The notes: a model not told the origin generated them from the sequence alone. A DNA stretch of 9,978 nucleotides from JBGVMW01 sp045125095 (GCA_045125095.1 JBGVMW010000009.1:1-9978); one strand, 5' to 3'; shown: positions 1 to 7,419, counted from the stretch's first letter. Made by a program: numbers and translations.

Positions 1-1148
1 AATGTCACAAGAGTTGTGTTATGATAAACATGTATGTAGTTGTCATATACCTGTATCTTCATCTCCTTTCCAATGTATTCCGGGGGTACGGAATACTGGG
101 AATTTTTGTATGTTATCATACTGGATGGATTTACCTTGCAATGGTGTGTGGCAATCCGATAATGCTTTCTTATTTCTTCTGCAGGAAGGGGATTTAAGAA
201 AGCTTTTTCTTTTTCAAAATATAACAATGGAATTCTTCCTGTTCCCTGATTAACCTGACTGTTGATACGATTGTTGATGCGTTCCACAAGCTCACACAAT
301 TCCGTATAATCAAGCCGTCCGTTATAAGCACGGATTTCATCAAGTATCTTCATCGGTGCTTCTACTTTTGCCTTTGTCTGAGGTCTTCCCGCAATACATG
401 GTCTGACCTGAAAGCCATAATCCTTTGCAAACTGCTCAAAACTGTTATTAATTTTACCTTCCGAATCGCTTATTCTTGGCTGATCCATAACTGTCTTCAT
501 GTTGTCAGTAACAATTTCCTCAGGAACGCCACCAAATGTCTCTAATGCATCATTTAGAAGTGAAAACAGAACCTCCTGTGTTTTGCTTAAAGATAATCGG
601 TATACACGGAACCGTGAATAAGAGAGCAATAGAACAAGAACATTGATGCTGATGGTTTCTCCTGTTTTTAAAACAAAGGGGATATTTTCTTTCCAGTCGA
701 GCTGTGCCTGTTTTCCCTCCGGTGTTTCAAATCGTATGACAGGTTTGTCTGTAGAATTAGGTCTTTTGCGTTTGAAATAAGCTGCAAACTCTTCGTGTGA
801 GTTAATATAATGGCAAAAATTGGAATATTTACATTCATTTAATCCATGGTTATCTACCAGATACTGCCATAAAACTCTCTTATAATAAAAAACCTGTGAA
901 TTCTCATTTGAAAGCAGCTCTTGTATGATGTCATAATATTTATCTAAACGAGATGCTTTTTTTCTTTTTTTCAATTTTTGAAATCCATTAATATATTTGT
1001 CAACCGTTCTTCTATCCACCCCCAGTTCTCTGGCAATCTGACTTTTGTTGATATTAAGTGAAGAATTTTCTACAAGTGTTTTCAATTTGTATAAGTCCTC
1101 CAATGAATTAATTTCTAAATTTGTAATAACATTGCTTGTTAAGATCAT
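1..1148 (-). CDS. istA: IS21-family transposase IstA (C-terminal end beyond window)
   Basis: DDE transposase that cuts and joins the ends of the IS; in this family it works with the ATPase IstB. The frame is open from ATG at 1148 to the window edge (382 complete codons). Residues about 31-53 form a helix-turn-helix (SQIARELGVDRRTVDKY). The catalytic core shows D151 in QLDWKE, D215 in VTDNMK and E263 in KAKVEAP, so the DDE triad is intact. A C-terminal beta-rich region starts near residue 345. The start is supported by GGAGG eight bases upstream. No frameshift or stop is seen in the visible part, so the enzyme may be active. Full-length IstA proteins are usually about 400-500 residues, so roughly the last fifth is missing. 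The upstream end repeats overlap the likely promoter region, as in other IS21 members. Confidence 0.92.
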   Translation of the reverse strand, partial: MILTSNVITNLEINSLEDLYKLKTLVENSSLNINKSQIARELGVDRRTVDKYINGFQKLKKRKKASRLDKYYDIIQELLSNENSQVFYYKRVLWQYLVDNHGLNECKYSNFCHYINSHEEFAAYFKRKRPNSTDKPVIRFETPEGKQAQLDWKENIPFVLKTGETISINVLVLLLSYSRFRVYRLSLSKTQEVLFSLLNDALETFGGVPEEIVTDNMKTVMDQPRISDSEGKINNSFEQFAKDYGFQVRPCIAGRPQTKAKVEAPMKILDEIRAYNGRLDYTELCELVERINNRINSQVNQGTGRIPLLYFEKEKAFLNPLPAEEIRKHYRIATHHCKVNPSSMITYKNSQYSVPPEYIGKEMKIQVYDNYIHVYHNTTLVT

Positions 1149-1175
1149 ACTGTATACCTCCATGGTAACAGTATA

Positions 1176-2744
1176 TCAGTTGTACATTTTTATTTTAGAT
1201 TTTTTGTACATTTTTATTGTACCATTTATAAACTTTCTGCCATCTGCTGTATACTTATTTATTGCTTTCCTTTTGTGTTGGGCATTTCTAGGTCTAGCAT
1301 AACCAATAGGAACTATCGGTCTGCCCCTAAGAAACCTTATCTGTTTGCTGTCTCCATATTTTTCTTTTATGAAACCATTTCTAAGATGTCCCTTTTTCGA
1401 TATGTCCTTTCTGAGCCTATTTCTCAGCTGTTTGTTTATGCTAAACGCTAGCCGTCCAAAATCATCCACTATATCCGTTGCAATACAGTAGTATTCATGA
1501 AGTCCTGCAACCACTGAATTATAGCGTTGTAATTGCATGAATTGAGCATCCTCATTTGGGACGTGCTCTAAATCATGAACTTCTTTGGATAGCTTTGCAT
1601 GTGCTGATTTATAAGCTTTGTCACTTATATGTGACCTTACAACATATTTCTTACCCTTATTACGGACTTTCAGCTTAAAACCAAGAAATTCAGAATATTG
1701 CCTTTTAAGATTAACTACCTTGGATTTGTCTGGACTAATATCTAGTCCAAGTCTGTCTTTGAGCCATTGCTCAGTGGCTTTGTAGGCTCTGACAGCTTCC
1801 TCATGTGATGCACAGAAGATTTTAAAATCATCTGCGTATCTTACAGCGTGCATCTCTTTTAATCTACTTCCTCTAAGAGCCCTATAAACATGACTCTTAA
1901 TCTCCGTTCCTTGCGAGTTATTTCTAGTCTTAAATTTTGTTTTTGTTGGCATCTGCTCCCATTGTGAAGCTATCCACCAATCCAACTCGTTTAAAACTAT
2001 GTTAGCAAGTAACGGCGAAAGGATTCCTCCCTGTGGTGTTCCTTTGGTGGGGTGTGTCACCTCACCATTAGGTAGCACCACAGGGGCTTTCAGCATTTCT
2101 TTAATGATGCATAAAAGTTTCTTATCTCTGATACCTAACGTCCAAATCTGACGTATGAGTTTAGTATGATTGATGTTATCAAAGAACCCTTTGATATCAA
2201 GGTCTACTACATGATATAGGTGCTGTACTTGTATAAGTCTCATGCACTGCGCTATAGCTGTTTCTGCTGAACGATTAGGTCGAAAACCATTTGAGTTTTC
2301 ACTGAATTTCGCTTCACAGATGGGCTCTAGCACCTGCAGTACACACTGCTGAACCACCCTATCTACCATTGTAGGTATCCCCAACGGTCTCATTTTTCCA
2401 TTAGGCTTTGGTATCTCCACTCGCTTCACAGGTCGTGGATGATAATTGCTGAACTGTTTCCGTATTAACTTTACGTACTGTTCCTCACTAAGTTTTGCAA
2501 GGTCTTTTATAGTACGCTTATCTACTCCAGCTGTATCACTTCCTGAATTTTTCTTTATTGTCCTATATGCAAGCTTAATGTTTTCCTCGCTCTCGATTAT
2601 TTCCATGAGATGGAAAAAGGGTTTTCCCTTTTTACTATCTGCATACAGTCCATCAAAGATACTCTCCATGTCGTAATATTCAGCATTACGGAGTTTTCTT
2701 TGTTTAGTTTTCTTTGCTTGCTGCTCCGAAGTCAACACAGGCAC
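1176..2744 (-). pseudogene. Group II intron reverse transcriptase/maturase, C-terminus cut off by IS insertion
   Basis: Intron-encoded protein that helps the intron RNA fold and splice and copies it into DNA during homing. The frame gives 522 residues. RT blocks in order: LGIPTMVDRVVQQ (about 121-133), GFRPNRSAETAI (153-164), the DLDIKGFFD acidic motif (181-189), GTPQGGILSPLLANI (235-249), YADD active site (303-306), DISPDKSK (335-342) and FLGFKL (353-358). The maturase domain X follows (about 400-470). Related proteins of about 600 residues then carry an HNH endonuclease domain with CxxC/CHH motifs. Here the frame enters the IS end after RKFIN (about residue 508), and the last ~15 residues are encoded by IS sequence before a TGA. 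Endonuclease activity should be lost; RT and maturase parts look intact. The start is the GTG at 2744, though GGAG would suit the GTG two codons later (2738) better. Confidence 0.9.
1181..1218 (-). repeat. Duplicated IS21 terminal binding site
   Basis: Two identical 14-bp direct copies, AATAAAAATGTACA on the minus strand, at 1205-1218 and 1181-1194. The 24-bp period is a little over two helical turns. They lie between the proposed IS tip and istA, where IS21 elements carry multiple transposase sites. That they are bound by IstA is inferred from family knowledge. Confidence 0.65.
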
Positions 2745-3517
2745 CCTCTCCTTTCGGTTTGGATTTTCTTTGTCTTACTCGAAGCTGTGTTTGTTACATT
2801 TTCATTTTTAATTACTGAATTCGACTTGTGGCTATCCCTCCACCGCTTACTTATTCACGGCTTCTTCGGTACTGTGCCACTACTCTCACTGAGATTAAGA
2901 ATAGTTATTGCCCTCTCACGAAGGTATTCCTATTCAACGCATCATTGGCTTGCAACAGCCTCCACGTTCTCAGCTTTCCACGTTCCGATATTCCTATCAT
3001 AGGATATCCTTAGGTCTCTCCTCTAAGCCTGTGCCTAGTCATGCATTACCGCACCGCCTGTAACGATGCATGGGCTTTCATAACAACCAATTTTACTTAC
3101 CCACAGACACCACCATTTAAGGTGTACTGCCTTTCGACAGTATTAACGTTTAGACTCGTACATTCAGAGATTCGTCAGTGTTCTTCACACATACTGACCA
3201 TAGATATCCGACCCCCGGCATATAGGTAGCACCATCCACCTCTGGACAGCTTTCGTATACAGTCTGAGAACTGTATTTACGGCTACTCTCTGCCGACTTC
3301 ACCGAGCTCTATAACAACTTTTGGGGAGGGGCGTTGCATTCCCTCTGCCATTCGGAGTATTAGAGGTGCGTTTCAAGGCGTTACCCTATCATTCCACAAC
3401 TCGGAATATCAGTTATCCTAGGTTTTTCAAGCTTTTAAGCTTTTCGACCTAGTCTCTAAGTTTATTGTGTTACCCTCACTAGCGAGACCAACTTTTTTCC
3501 TTAGAAACGTGTCACAC
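1225..3517 (-). mobile_element. Group II intron, 5' part, interrupted by an IS21-family element
   Basis: The minus strand begins GTGTGACACG at 3517, matching the GUGYG 5' splice-site consensus of group II introns. It continues through about 770 bases of non-coding, structure-rich RNA (domains I-III and the start of IV) into a reverse transcriptase/maturase gene. Target pairing is visible: EBS1 (GGTTGTTAT, plus-strand 3080-3088) can pair over nine positions, two of them G-U, with IBS1 ATGATAACC directly before the splice site. EBS2 CCGTAA (3277-3282) pairs over six with IBS2 TTACGG (3529-3534). The host gene is maff2. The 3' part (end of the ORF, domains V and VI, 3' splice site) is not present before the IS junction and must lie beyond the left window edge if it survives. 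Confidence 0.88.
2745..3517 (-). ncRNA. Group II intron RNA, domains I-III and start of domain IV
   Basis: This gene-free stretch is the catalytic RNA preceding the intron ORF. It begins with GTGTG at the exon junction and contains the two exon-binding sequences noted for the intron, both in the expected domain I portion. Many short stems are visible, such as the CGAAAAGCTTAAAAGCTTG run near 3425-3443 and the GGATATCC-type palindrome around 3000-3010. The plus-strand ORFs that cross it (for example around 2828-3013 and 3041-3229) look like chance. I did not fold the whole domain, so individual helices are not assigned. Confidence 0.8.
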
Positions 3518-3632
3518 GGTTATCATTTCCGTAACCTTCCATAAGGTTGATTGCTCCCCAGATTCCAAGACCTGCTCCAAGAGCTACTACTAATGTCTGT
3601 AATGTGCCTACTGCACTCTGAAAAAATGCCAT
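3518..3632 (-). pseudogene. maff2: Maff2-family ICE membrane protein, 5' exon only (split by group II intron)
   Basis: Small membrane protein found in the conjugation modules of Clostridia ICEs, usually directly after virD4; its precise role is not known, and a pilin-like or channel role is inferred from position. The ATG at 3632 is preceded by a strong GGAGG (plus-strand 3641-3645). The 38 complete codons read MAFFQSAVGTLQTLVVAL, then a Gly-rich hydrophobic helix (GAGLGIWGAINLM), then EGYGNDN. This matches the N-terminal half of the ~70-residue family, where GYGNDNP is followed by a second hydrophobic helix. The reading frame meets the intron after the first base of the next codon (C of the expected CCN proline). 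Whether full protein is made depends on splicing of the interrupted intron; the 3' exon is outside the window. Confidence 0.88.
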
Positions 3633-3664
3633 AATTCAATTCCTCCAAAATAATTTTTCGTGAT

Positions 3665-3848
3665 ATACACCCGAATAAATTCGGGTTGTCGCGGTGCTCC
3701 TCAAATGCTCGTGCAAGCACAGCATTTTCATCGCTACTCGCACATATTCCTTTTGCCTCGACCATAGAGGCGTTTATTAGTTACATCTCCGGACCCGTCG
3801 ACTAATCCGAAGTAATACGGCCGTATCTGCCCTCACAGCTCTATGGCC
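3665..3848 (-). other. Structure-rich non-coding stretch between virD4 and maff2
   Basis: About 300 bases (3633-3940) separate virD4 from maff2 and hold no convincing gene, but there is dense pairing potential on the transcribed strand. A long-range 10-bp helix joins GGCCATAGAG (3848-3839) to CTCTATGGTC (3769-3760). It encloses a perfect 12-bp palindrome ATACGGCCGTAT (3815-3826) and a 7-bp hairpin CTTCGGA/TCCGGAG (3806-3812 with 3787-3793). Arm two can instead fold locally as GCCTC/GAGGC (3771-3755). Downstream are a hairpin AAATGCT...AGCATTT (3703-3727) and a 7-bp/4-nt-loop hairpin ACCCGAA/TTCGGGT (3669-3686). The last one ends about 25 bases before the maff2 ribosome site. Function is unknown; a cis-regulatory RNA, a small RNA or a DNA-processing site are all possible. 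Confidence 0.5.
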
Positions 3849-3867
3849 TGGTTTTGGGCATAAATAA

Positions 3868-3892
3868 TAAATTTCACGCTTCGCGAGAAATG
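3868..3892 (-). other. Second hairpin after virD4
   Basis: The minus strand reads ATTTCtCGC-GAA-GCGtGAAAT, an 8-bp stem with one mismatch, followed by TTTATTATTTA. It may be a backup terminator or the start of the structured region upstream of maff2. The following A/T run is not a clean U tract, so the terminator reading is weak. Confidence 0.35.
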
Positions 3893-3902
3893 TTATTGTC
3901 AT

Positions 3903-3928
3903 GAATAAAAGCCCTCTATCAAAGGGCT
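3903..3928 (-). terminator. Rho-independent terminator after virD4
   Basis: On the minus strand AGCCCT-TTGATAG-AGGGCT forms a 6-bp GC-rich stem with a 7-base loop, followed by TTTTATT. It starts 12 bases after the virD4 stop codon, where a terminator would be expected. It implies that the channel genes beginning with maff2 are transcribed separately or by read-through. Confidence 0.8.
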
Positions 3929-3940
3929 TCTACTCTCACA

Positions 3941-5698
3941 TTATTCAGTTACATCGATGACCTCATACTCGTCATCAGCTCTTAGTTTGACCTCGTGTTT
4001 CAAAAACTTCTCAATGTCAAACCAGTATTTCTTATCTGCATCCGCTGTGTACTTATAATTAGGATGCTGCGTCAGATCATATTTATCCGACAGGAAAGGT
4101 CTCACACCTCTCACCTGGACAATGCACTTTGAACCGTCCATAACGGCAAGCTCATCAATGCTCATAAGGTCATGACCTAGCTTTTGATAATTCAAACTGT
4201 AGCTTGGATTATTACCCCTGCTTTCTCCTGTGTTATACATATCAATTGTCTCTTTACCCAGAGTTGCGTTGAGATCCTTAAGGGTTGTCTGTTCCGAGCC
4301 ACCAAGGAAAATCTGACTGTCACAGTTGCCTATGATTGTGTCAGCATTATCCTTATAAATAGCCTTAAGCTGCGACTTTGCCTGCAACACCAATGCTGCA
4401 GATATCTCTCTTGATCGGATTGTTGCCATAAGCTTTTCCAGGTTTGGAATCTGTCCGATGTTAGCCGCCTCGTCTACAAGACATCTAACATGTACCGGCA
4501 ATCTTCCACCATAAACATCATCCGCTTTTTCACAGAGCAAGTTAAAAAGCTGTGTGTAAACCATGGAAATCAGGAAGTTAAATGTAGCATCCGTATCAGA
4601 CATGATAAGAAATAATGCTGTCTTCTTATCTCCCAGAGTATCAAGCTCCAGCTCATCATACTTTGTTATCTCTCTAAGCTCTGCAATATCAAATGGAGCT
4701 AGTCTGGCACCACATGAGACCAGGATTGATTTAGCAGTCTTTCCTGCAGCTAATTTGTACTTTTTATATTGTCTTACTGCGAAGTGATCAGGGCTTCTCT
4801 CTTCAAGCTCATCAAACAGCATATCTACTGCGTTCTTAAACTCTTCATCGTCCTCTCGTACTTCCATGGAATTGATCATCTCAAGAAGTGTTGAGAAGTT
4901 CTGCTCCTCCTCCGGAGCTTCATAATGAATATATCCAATCAAAGCCTGATACAGCAGTGTTTCGGCTTTCAGCCAGAAATCGTCTCCGCCTTTTCCCTCG
5001 CCTTTTGTATTTGCAATCAGAGTTGTAACAAGCTTTAAGATGTCCTTTTCTGAATGAATATATGCGAAGGGATTGTAGTGCATCGACTTCTTAAAATTGA
5101 TGGTATTGAAAATCTTAATCCGGTAATTTTCCCTCACAAACACGTTTCCAATTTCATTGATGACCGTGCCCTTCGGGTCAGTCAGAACATATGAACTATG
5201 GAGCTGCAACATGTTTGGTTTAATAAAGAATCTTGTCTTACCTGAACCAGATCCACCTACCACCAGCACGTTCTTGTTTCGTGCATTCTTTGGAAGCTTA
5301 GGCCTTCCATTCATTGTCATCCTCTCCGTCTGAGAAAGAATGATATTGTTCTTAAATTCAGGATCCTCAAATGGCTCTATGTCCGCATGCGTCCCCCACC
5401 TGGCTGAGCCGTATTCCTGATTATGTCTGTACTTCTTGGCATTCTTGCCTTTGAGATACACTGCTAATCTGAATGCGCCTCCGCATAATGCTCCAATGAG
5501 CAAATCAAATGGAATAAAGCTTGGCATAGGATTGGCAAATGCTACTCCAAATGCTCCATCAAGAATCAGTGACTGCACCTTTTCAGATGCATTACTTCCC
5601 TGAGCAATTCTCCAGGCTTCACCTAAATTCGTACAGACAAGTCCCACCAGGACATAAGGAATATTGAGGATTACCAGTTTTTTAATGTTCTTTGTCAT
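3941..5698 (-). CDS. virD4: VirD4/TraG-type type IV coupling protein
   Basis: Membrane ATPase that brings the relaxase-DNA complex to the type IV secretion channel during conjugation (the PcfC/VirD4 role). It is 585 residues, normal for Gram-positive members. Two N-terminal membrane segments lie at about 7-24 and 61-82. The YGSARWGT segment at about 96-103 is typical of this group. Walker A is GGSGSGKT (148-155), followed by YVLTDPKG (170-177); Walker B is LVDEAANIG (407-415), and the RSREISAALVLQAKSQL segment (428-444) follows. The C-terminal tail is acidic (DDEYEVIDVTE). The ATG at 5698 overlaps the end of pcfB by four bases (ATGA), with GGAG eight bases upstream inside pcfB, so the two are translationally coupled. 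A terminator follows. No key residue is missing; it should be functional. Confidence 0.95.
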   Translation of the reverse strand: MTKNIKKLVILNIPYVLVGLVCTNLGEAWRIAQGSNASEKVQSLILDGAFGVAFANPMPSFIPFDLLIGALCGGAFRLAVYLKGKNAKKYRHNQEYGSARWGTHADIEPFEDPEFKNNIILSQTERMTMNGRPKLPKNARNKNVLVVGGSGSGKTRFFIKPNMLQLHSSYVLTDPKGTVINEIGNVFVRENYRIKIFNTINFKKSMHYNPFAYIHSEKDILKLVTTLIANTKGEGKGGDDFWLKAETLLYQALIGYIHYEAPEEEQNFSTLLEMINSMEVREDDEEFKNAVDMLFDELEERSPDHFAVRQYKKYKLAAGKTAKSILVSCGARLAPFDIAELREITKYDELELDTLGDKKTALFLIMSDTDATFNFLISMVYTQLFNLLCEKADDVYGGRLPVHVRCLVDEAANIGQIPNLEKLMATIRSREISAALVLQAKSQLKAIYKDNADTIIGNCDSQIFLGGSEQTTLKDLNATLGKETIDMYNTGESRGNNPSYSLNYQKLGHDLMSIDELAVMDGSKCIVQVRGVRPFLSDKYDLTQHPNYKYTADADKKYWFDIEKFLKHEVKLRADDEYEVIDVTE

Positions 5699-6192
5699 CG
5701 CTCGTGCTCCTTCTTTTTCTCCTTTTCCTTTCGTGGTGTCTTTGCCACAATTTCCTTGAATTTCTTTAATTTCTGCAGCACGCTTGGCTTCTTAGCAGCC
5801 TCTTTGCGCTTGATCTGCTTTGCAGAATATTCCTTTAACACCTGAGTAATGGCATCTGCATCTTTAGCCTTAAAGAATACTGTGTAAACCGGAGGCTCAA
5901 CTGCCTTATCTTTTACAATGGCAAAATCCACTCCATATTTATTTGCAATCTTCTTAAAGTCCTTGATACCCTCATCACCAATCTCAGCACTTGATACTCC
6001 CTGCCCCTGCTTAATTAGCTCCTTCACGGACTGCTTGCCTTTGACAGGAGTATTCTTTTTTACTTCTTTTTTGGCACTCTTGTTCCTGCGATGTCTAATG
6101 TAAGCTTTCAAAGCCTGCACCAGTGTCCTCACAGTAACCTTGCCAGTTCTGACAGCTAGATTGACTGTCTTATCTGATACTTCCTCGTGCAA
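5695..6192 (-). CDS. pcfB: PcfB-family (DUF3801) conjugation accessory protein
   Basis: PcfB of the enterococcal plasmid pCF10 is a relaxosome accessory factor that helps deliver the relaxase PcfG to the coupling protein PcfC; this 165-residue protein fits that family. The start is TTG at 6192, supported by GGAGG seven bases upstream (plus-strand 6200-6204). An N-terminal segment NLAVRTGKVTVRTLVQALKAYI (about 11-32) is followed by a basic linker. The conserved core runs from KGKQSVKELIKQGQGVSS (51-68) through KYGVDFAIVKDK to PPVYTVFFKAKDADAI (100-115). The tail is very basic and Lys-rich (about 127-165), consistent with nucleic acid or acidic-protein contact. Its end overlaps virD4, giving the usual pcfB-pcfC pairing. 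No relaxase gene is seen in the window. Confidence 0.88.
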   Translation of the reverse strand: MHEEVSDKTVNLAVRTGKVTVRTLVQALKAYIRHRRNKSAKKEVKKNTPVKGKQSVKELIKQGQGVSSAEIGDEGIKDFKKIANKYGVDFAIVKDKAVEPPVYTVFFKAKDADAITQVLKEYSAKQIKRKEAAKKPSVLQKLKKFKEIVAKTPRKEKEKKKEHER

Positions 6193-6224
6193 AATCAGGC
6201 CTCCTTTCCTTCACTGAAAAAGAG

Positions 6225-6557
6225 CTACTGACATGCCAGAACACCTTCAAGTGTGGTTGGTATGACCTTAGCCCTCTTTGCTATAGAAATATCCTCTTTT
6301 ACATCTTCATTTGTTTTCTTGCCACAGATGACCAGAAATCTTGCTCGCTTTAATAAATCCTCTGACATTTCTCTTCGCTTTTTATCGCCATCCGGATCAT
6401 CTTCACTGATAATCCCACTAAATGCCAGTATAGGACATAGCGGTAAATATCCGGCTTTTACAAGCTCGCTACAATACTTCCTGGCTTCATCTTCTGCTTC
6501 TACTCTATTCTTGCTCCACGCGGCTGTAACGTAAGCTCTTGGTATTGTTCTACTCAT
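6225..6557 (-). CDS. Small DUF4406/DUF7768-type (nucleoside deoxyribosyltransferase-like) protein
   Basis: A 110-residue protein resembling the small proteins of mobile elements and phages that share the nucleoside 2-deoxyribosyltransferase-like Rossmann fold. Family features are the AYVTAAW strand near the start (8-14), SELVKAGYLPLCPILAF (30-46), the acidic SEDDPDGDKKRREMSEDLLKRARFLVICG stretch (51-79) and ISIAKRAKVIP (89-99). These correspond to the strand, long helix and E/D-containing loop of that fold. Substrate and role in the ICE are not known, and enzymatic activity is not established. The ATG at 6557 has GGAGG six bases upstream and lies nine bases after the preceding gene's stop, so it sits inside the operon. 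It ends about 30 bases before the pcfB start. Confidence 0.7.
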   Translation of the reverse strand: MSRTIPRAYVTAAWSKNRVEAEDEARKYCSELVKAGYLPLCPILAFSGIISEDDPDGDKKRREMSEDLLKRARFLVICGKKTNEDVKEDISIAKRAKVIPTTLEGVLACQ

Positions 6558-6566
6558 AATTGCCTC

Positions 6567-6977
6567 CTAATCCAGTGGTAAGGCTGTCACGGCCTGTCCA
6601 TTAAAGGTAATCTGTACAAGACGATTTCTTAAGGTTTTAACCATCTGATTAATATCTACCTTAGTTAGAGGTGAGATTGGTGAACATTGACCTGCACACT
6701 TGAACATCACAACACTTCCGACAAAATATCTCTCACCTGAAATATTGAATGACTTCTCATTATTTATGCAGCCAAGATAATCCCCGAGCACAACCGCTTC
6801 GCTGTTCATTTGCAACCTGTCGAAGATTTCAGTAATATCATCCCCACTAATAGGTCTCCATTTACCTGTAGTTGCTACCACCACACCTCTTACATCTTCT
6901 ACCTCAATTAGCTCTTCAAAATTAGTTATTCCATCATTAATCGGATCTAACTCAATAGATACATTTATTTTATTCAC
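6567..6977 (-). CDS. Hypothetical ICE protein, 136 residues (GTG start)
   Basis: I do not recognise this protein with confidence. The frame is open from 7076, but I place the start at GTG 6977 because an ideal GGAGG (plus-strand 6985-6989) sits seven bases upstream, and the upstream ATG would overlap repA and has no ribosome site. The product begins (M)NKINVSIELDP and is mixed alpha/beta with no membrane segment or signal peptide. A central segment SEAVVLGDYLGCINNEKSFN is followed by ERYFVGSVVMFKCAGQCSPISPLTKVDINQMV. That last pattern of strands, a short Ser/Pro turn and an 'L-T-x-x-x-I' helix faintly recalls DUF3846-type proteins of similar elements. This is only a resemblance by eye. It lies between repA and the deoxyribosyltransferase-like gene, in the same operon. 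Confidence 0.75.
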   Translation of the reverse strand: MNKINVSIELDPINDGITNFEELIEVEDVRGVVVATTGKWRPISGDDITEIFDRLQMNSEAVVLGDYLGCINNEKSFNISGERYFVGSVVMFKCAGQCSPISPLTKVDINQMVKTLRNRLVQITFNGQAVTALPLD

Positions 6978-7065
6978 GCTGTTTCCTCCATTAAAATAGC
7001 CATATACTAAACGAGTCCATTTACATGTTTGTTGTTGTACATGACCTGATAGTAATTCCCAATTG

Positions 7066-7419
7066 TCATTGTCCAACTATGTTCATCACATATATCTTCG
7101 TGGGTTTACACATCCCACATCTCTTTTTTTCAATTAGACCAAAATCGTCTAGTTCCTTTACAAGAGCCACTGCTTTTTGTCTGGCACATCCCACCATTTC
7201 CTCCACACTATCAATAGTCATGTAGATATAAATTTTTCCATCATCGTCGCACCAATTATTCTTTGCAGAAAGACTCATTCGATCAAGCATGATTCCATAC
7301 AGAATCTTTGCATCTGACGACAACGATTTATATTTCTTATCCATATAAAAAATTTTTGGTGTTCTATAGAATGTAAAGAATTCCGGCTGATCTCCATAAA
7401 AATACTCGAAGTCCATCAT
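7066..7419 (-). CDS. repA: RepA_N-domain replication initiator-like protein, short form
   Basis: A 117-residue protein matching the N-terminal winged-helix domain of RepA_N replication initiators. Matching features are FEYFYGDQPEFFTFYRTPKIFY (4-25), LSSDAKILYGIMLDRMSLSAKNNW (33-56), the VEEMVGCARQKAVALVKELDDFGLIEKKR recognition region (about 71-99) and KPTKIYVMNI (105-114). Full-length proteins usually carry on for another 100-200 residues; here a TGA follows INIVGQ-type sequence immediately after the domain. Either the gene is truncated or this is a short ICE version. In ICEs such proteins are proposed to support autonomous replication of the excised circle or to regulate it. The ATG at 7419 overlaps the stop of the 66-residue gene (ATGA); a second ATG follows directly. 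There is an 88-base gap to the next start. Confidence 0.82.
   Translation of the reverse strand: MMDFEYFYGDQPEFFTFYRTPKIFYMDKKYKSLSSDAKILYGIMLDRMSLSAKNNWCDDDGKIYIYMTIDSVEEMVGCARQKAVALVKELDDFGLIEKKRCGMCKPTKIYVMNIVGQ

Larger units (their letters stand above)
1..1224 (-). mobile_element. IS21-family insertion sequence, left-end portion
   Basis: The segment carries an istA gene reading off the window edge and, just upstream of it, a terminal region with two copies of a 14-bp repeat (minus-strand AATAAAAATGTACA, at 1218-1205 and 1194-1181, 24 bp apart). Repeated transposase-binding sites at the ends and a TG-beginning tip are typical of IS21 elements; the tip is placed at 1224, where the minus strand reads TGGTACAAT. 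The element lies in the reading frame of the intron reverse transcriptase gene to its right. The second gene, istB, and the other end are not in the window, so neither a target duplication nor the full length can be checked. The exact tip is uncertain by a few bases. Confidence 0.8.

Noticed and set aside
2446..3229. Plus-strand frames of 60-130 codons opposite the intron
   Set aside because: They are antisense to the reverse transcriptase or the structured intron RNA, with no ribosome sites or family features.
3523..3765. 80-codon minus-strand frame starting MVEAKGICASS, overlapping maff2
   Set aside because: Its ATG has no ribosome site and lies in a helix-forming segment. It overlaps the well-supported maff2 start in another frame and has no recognisable features.
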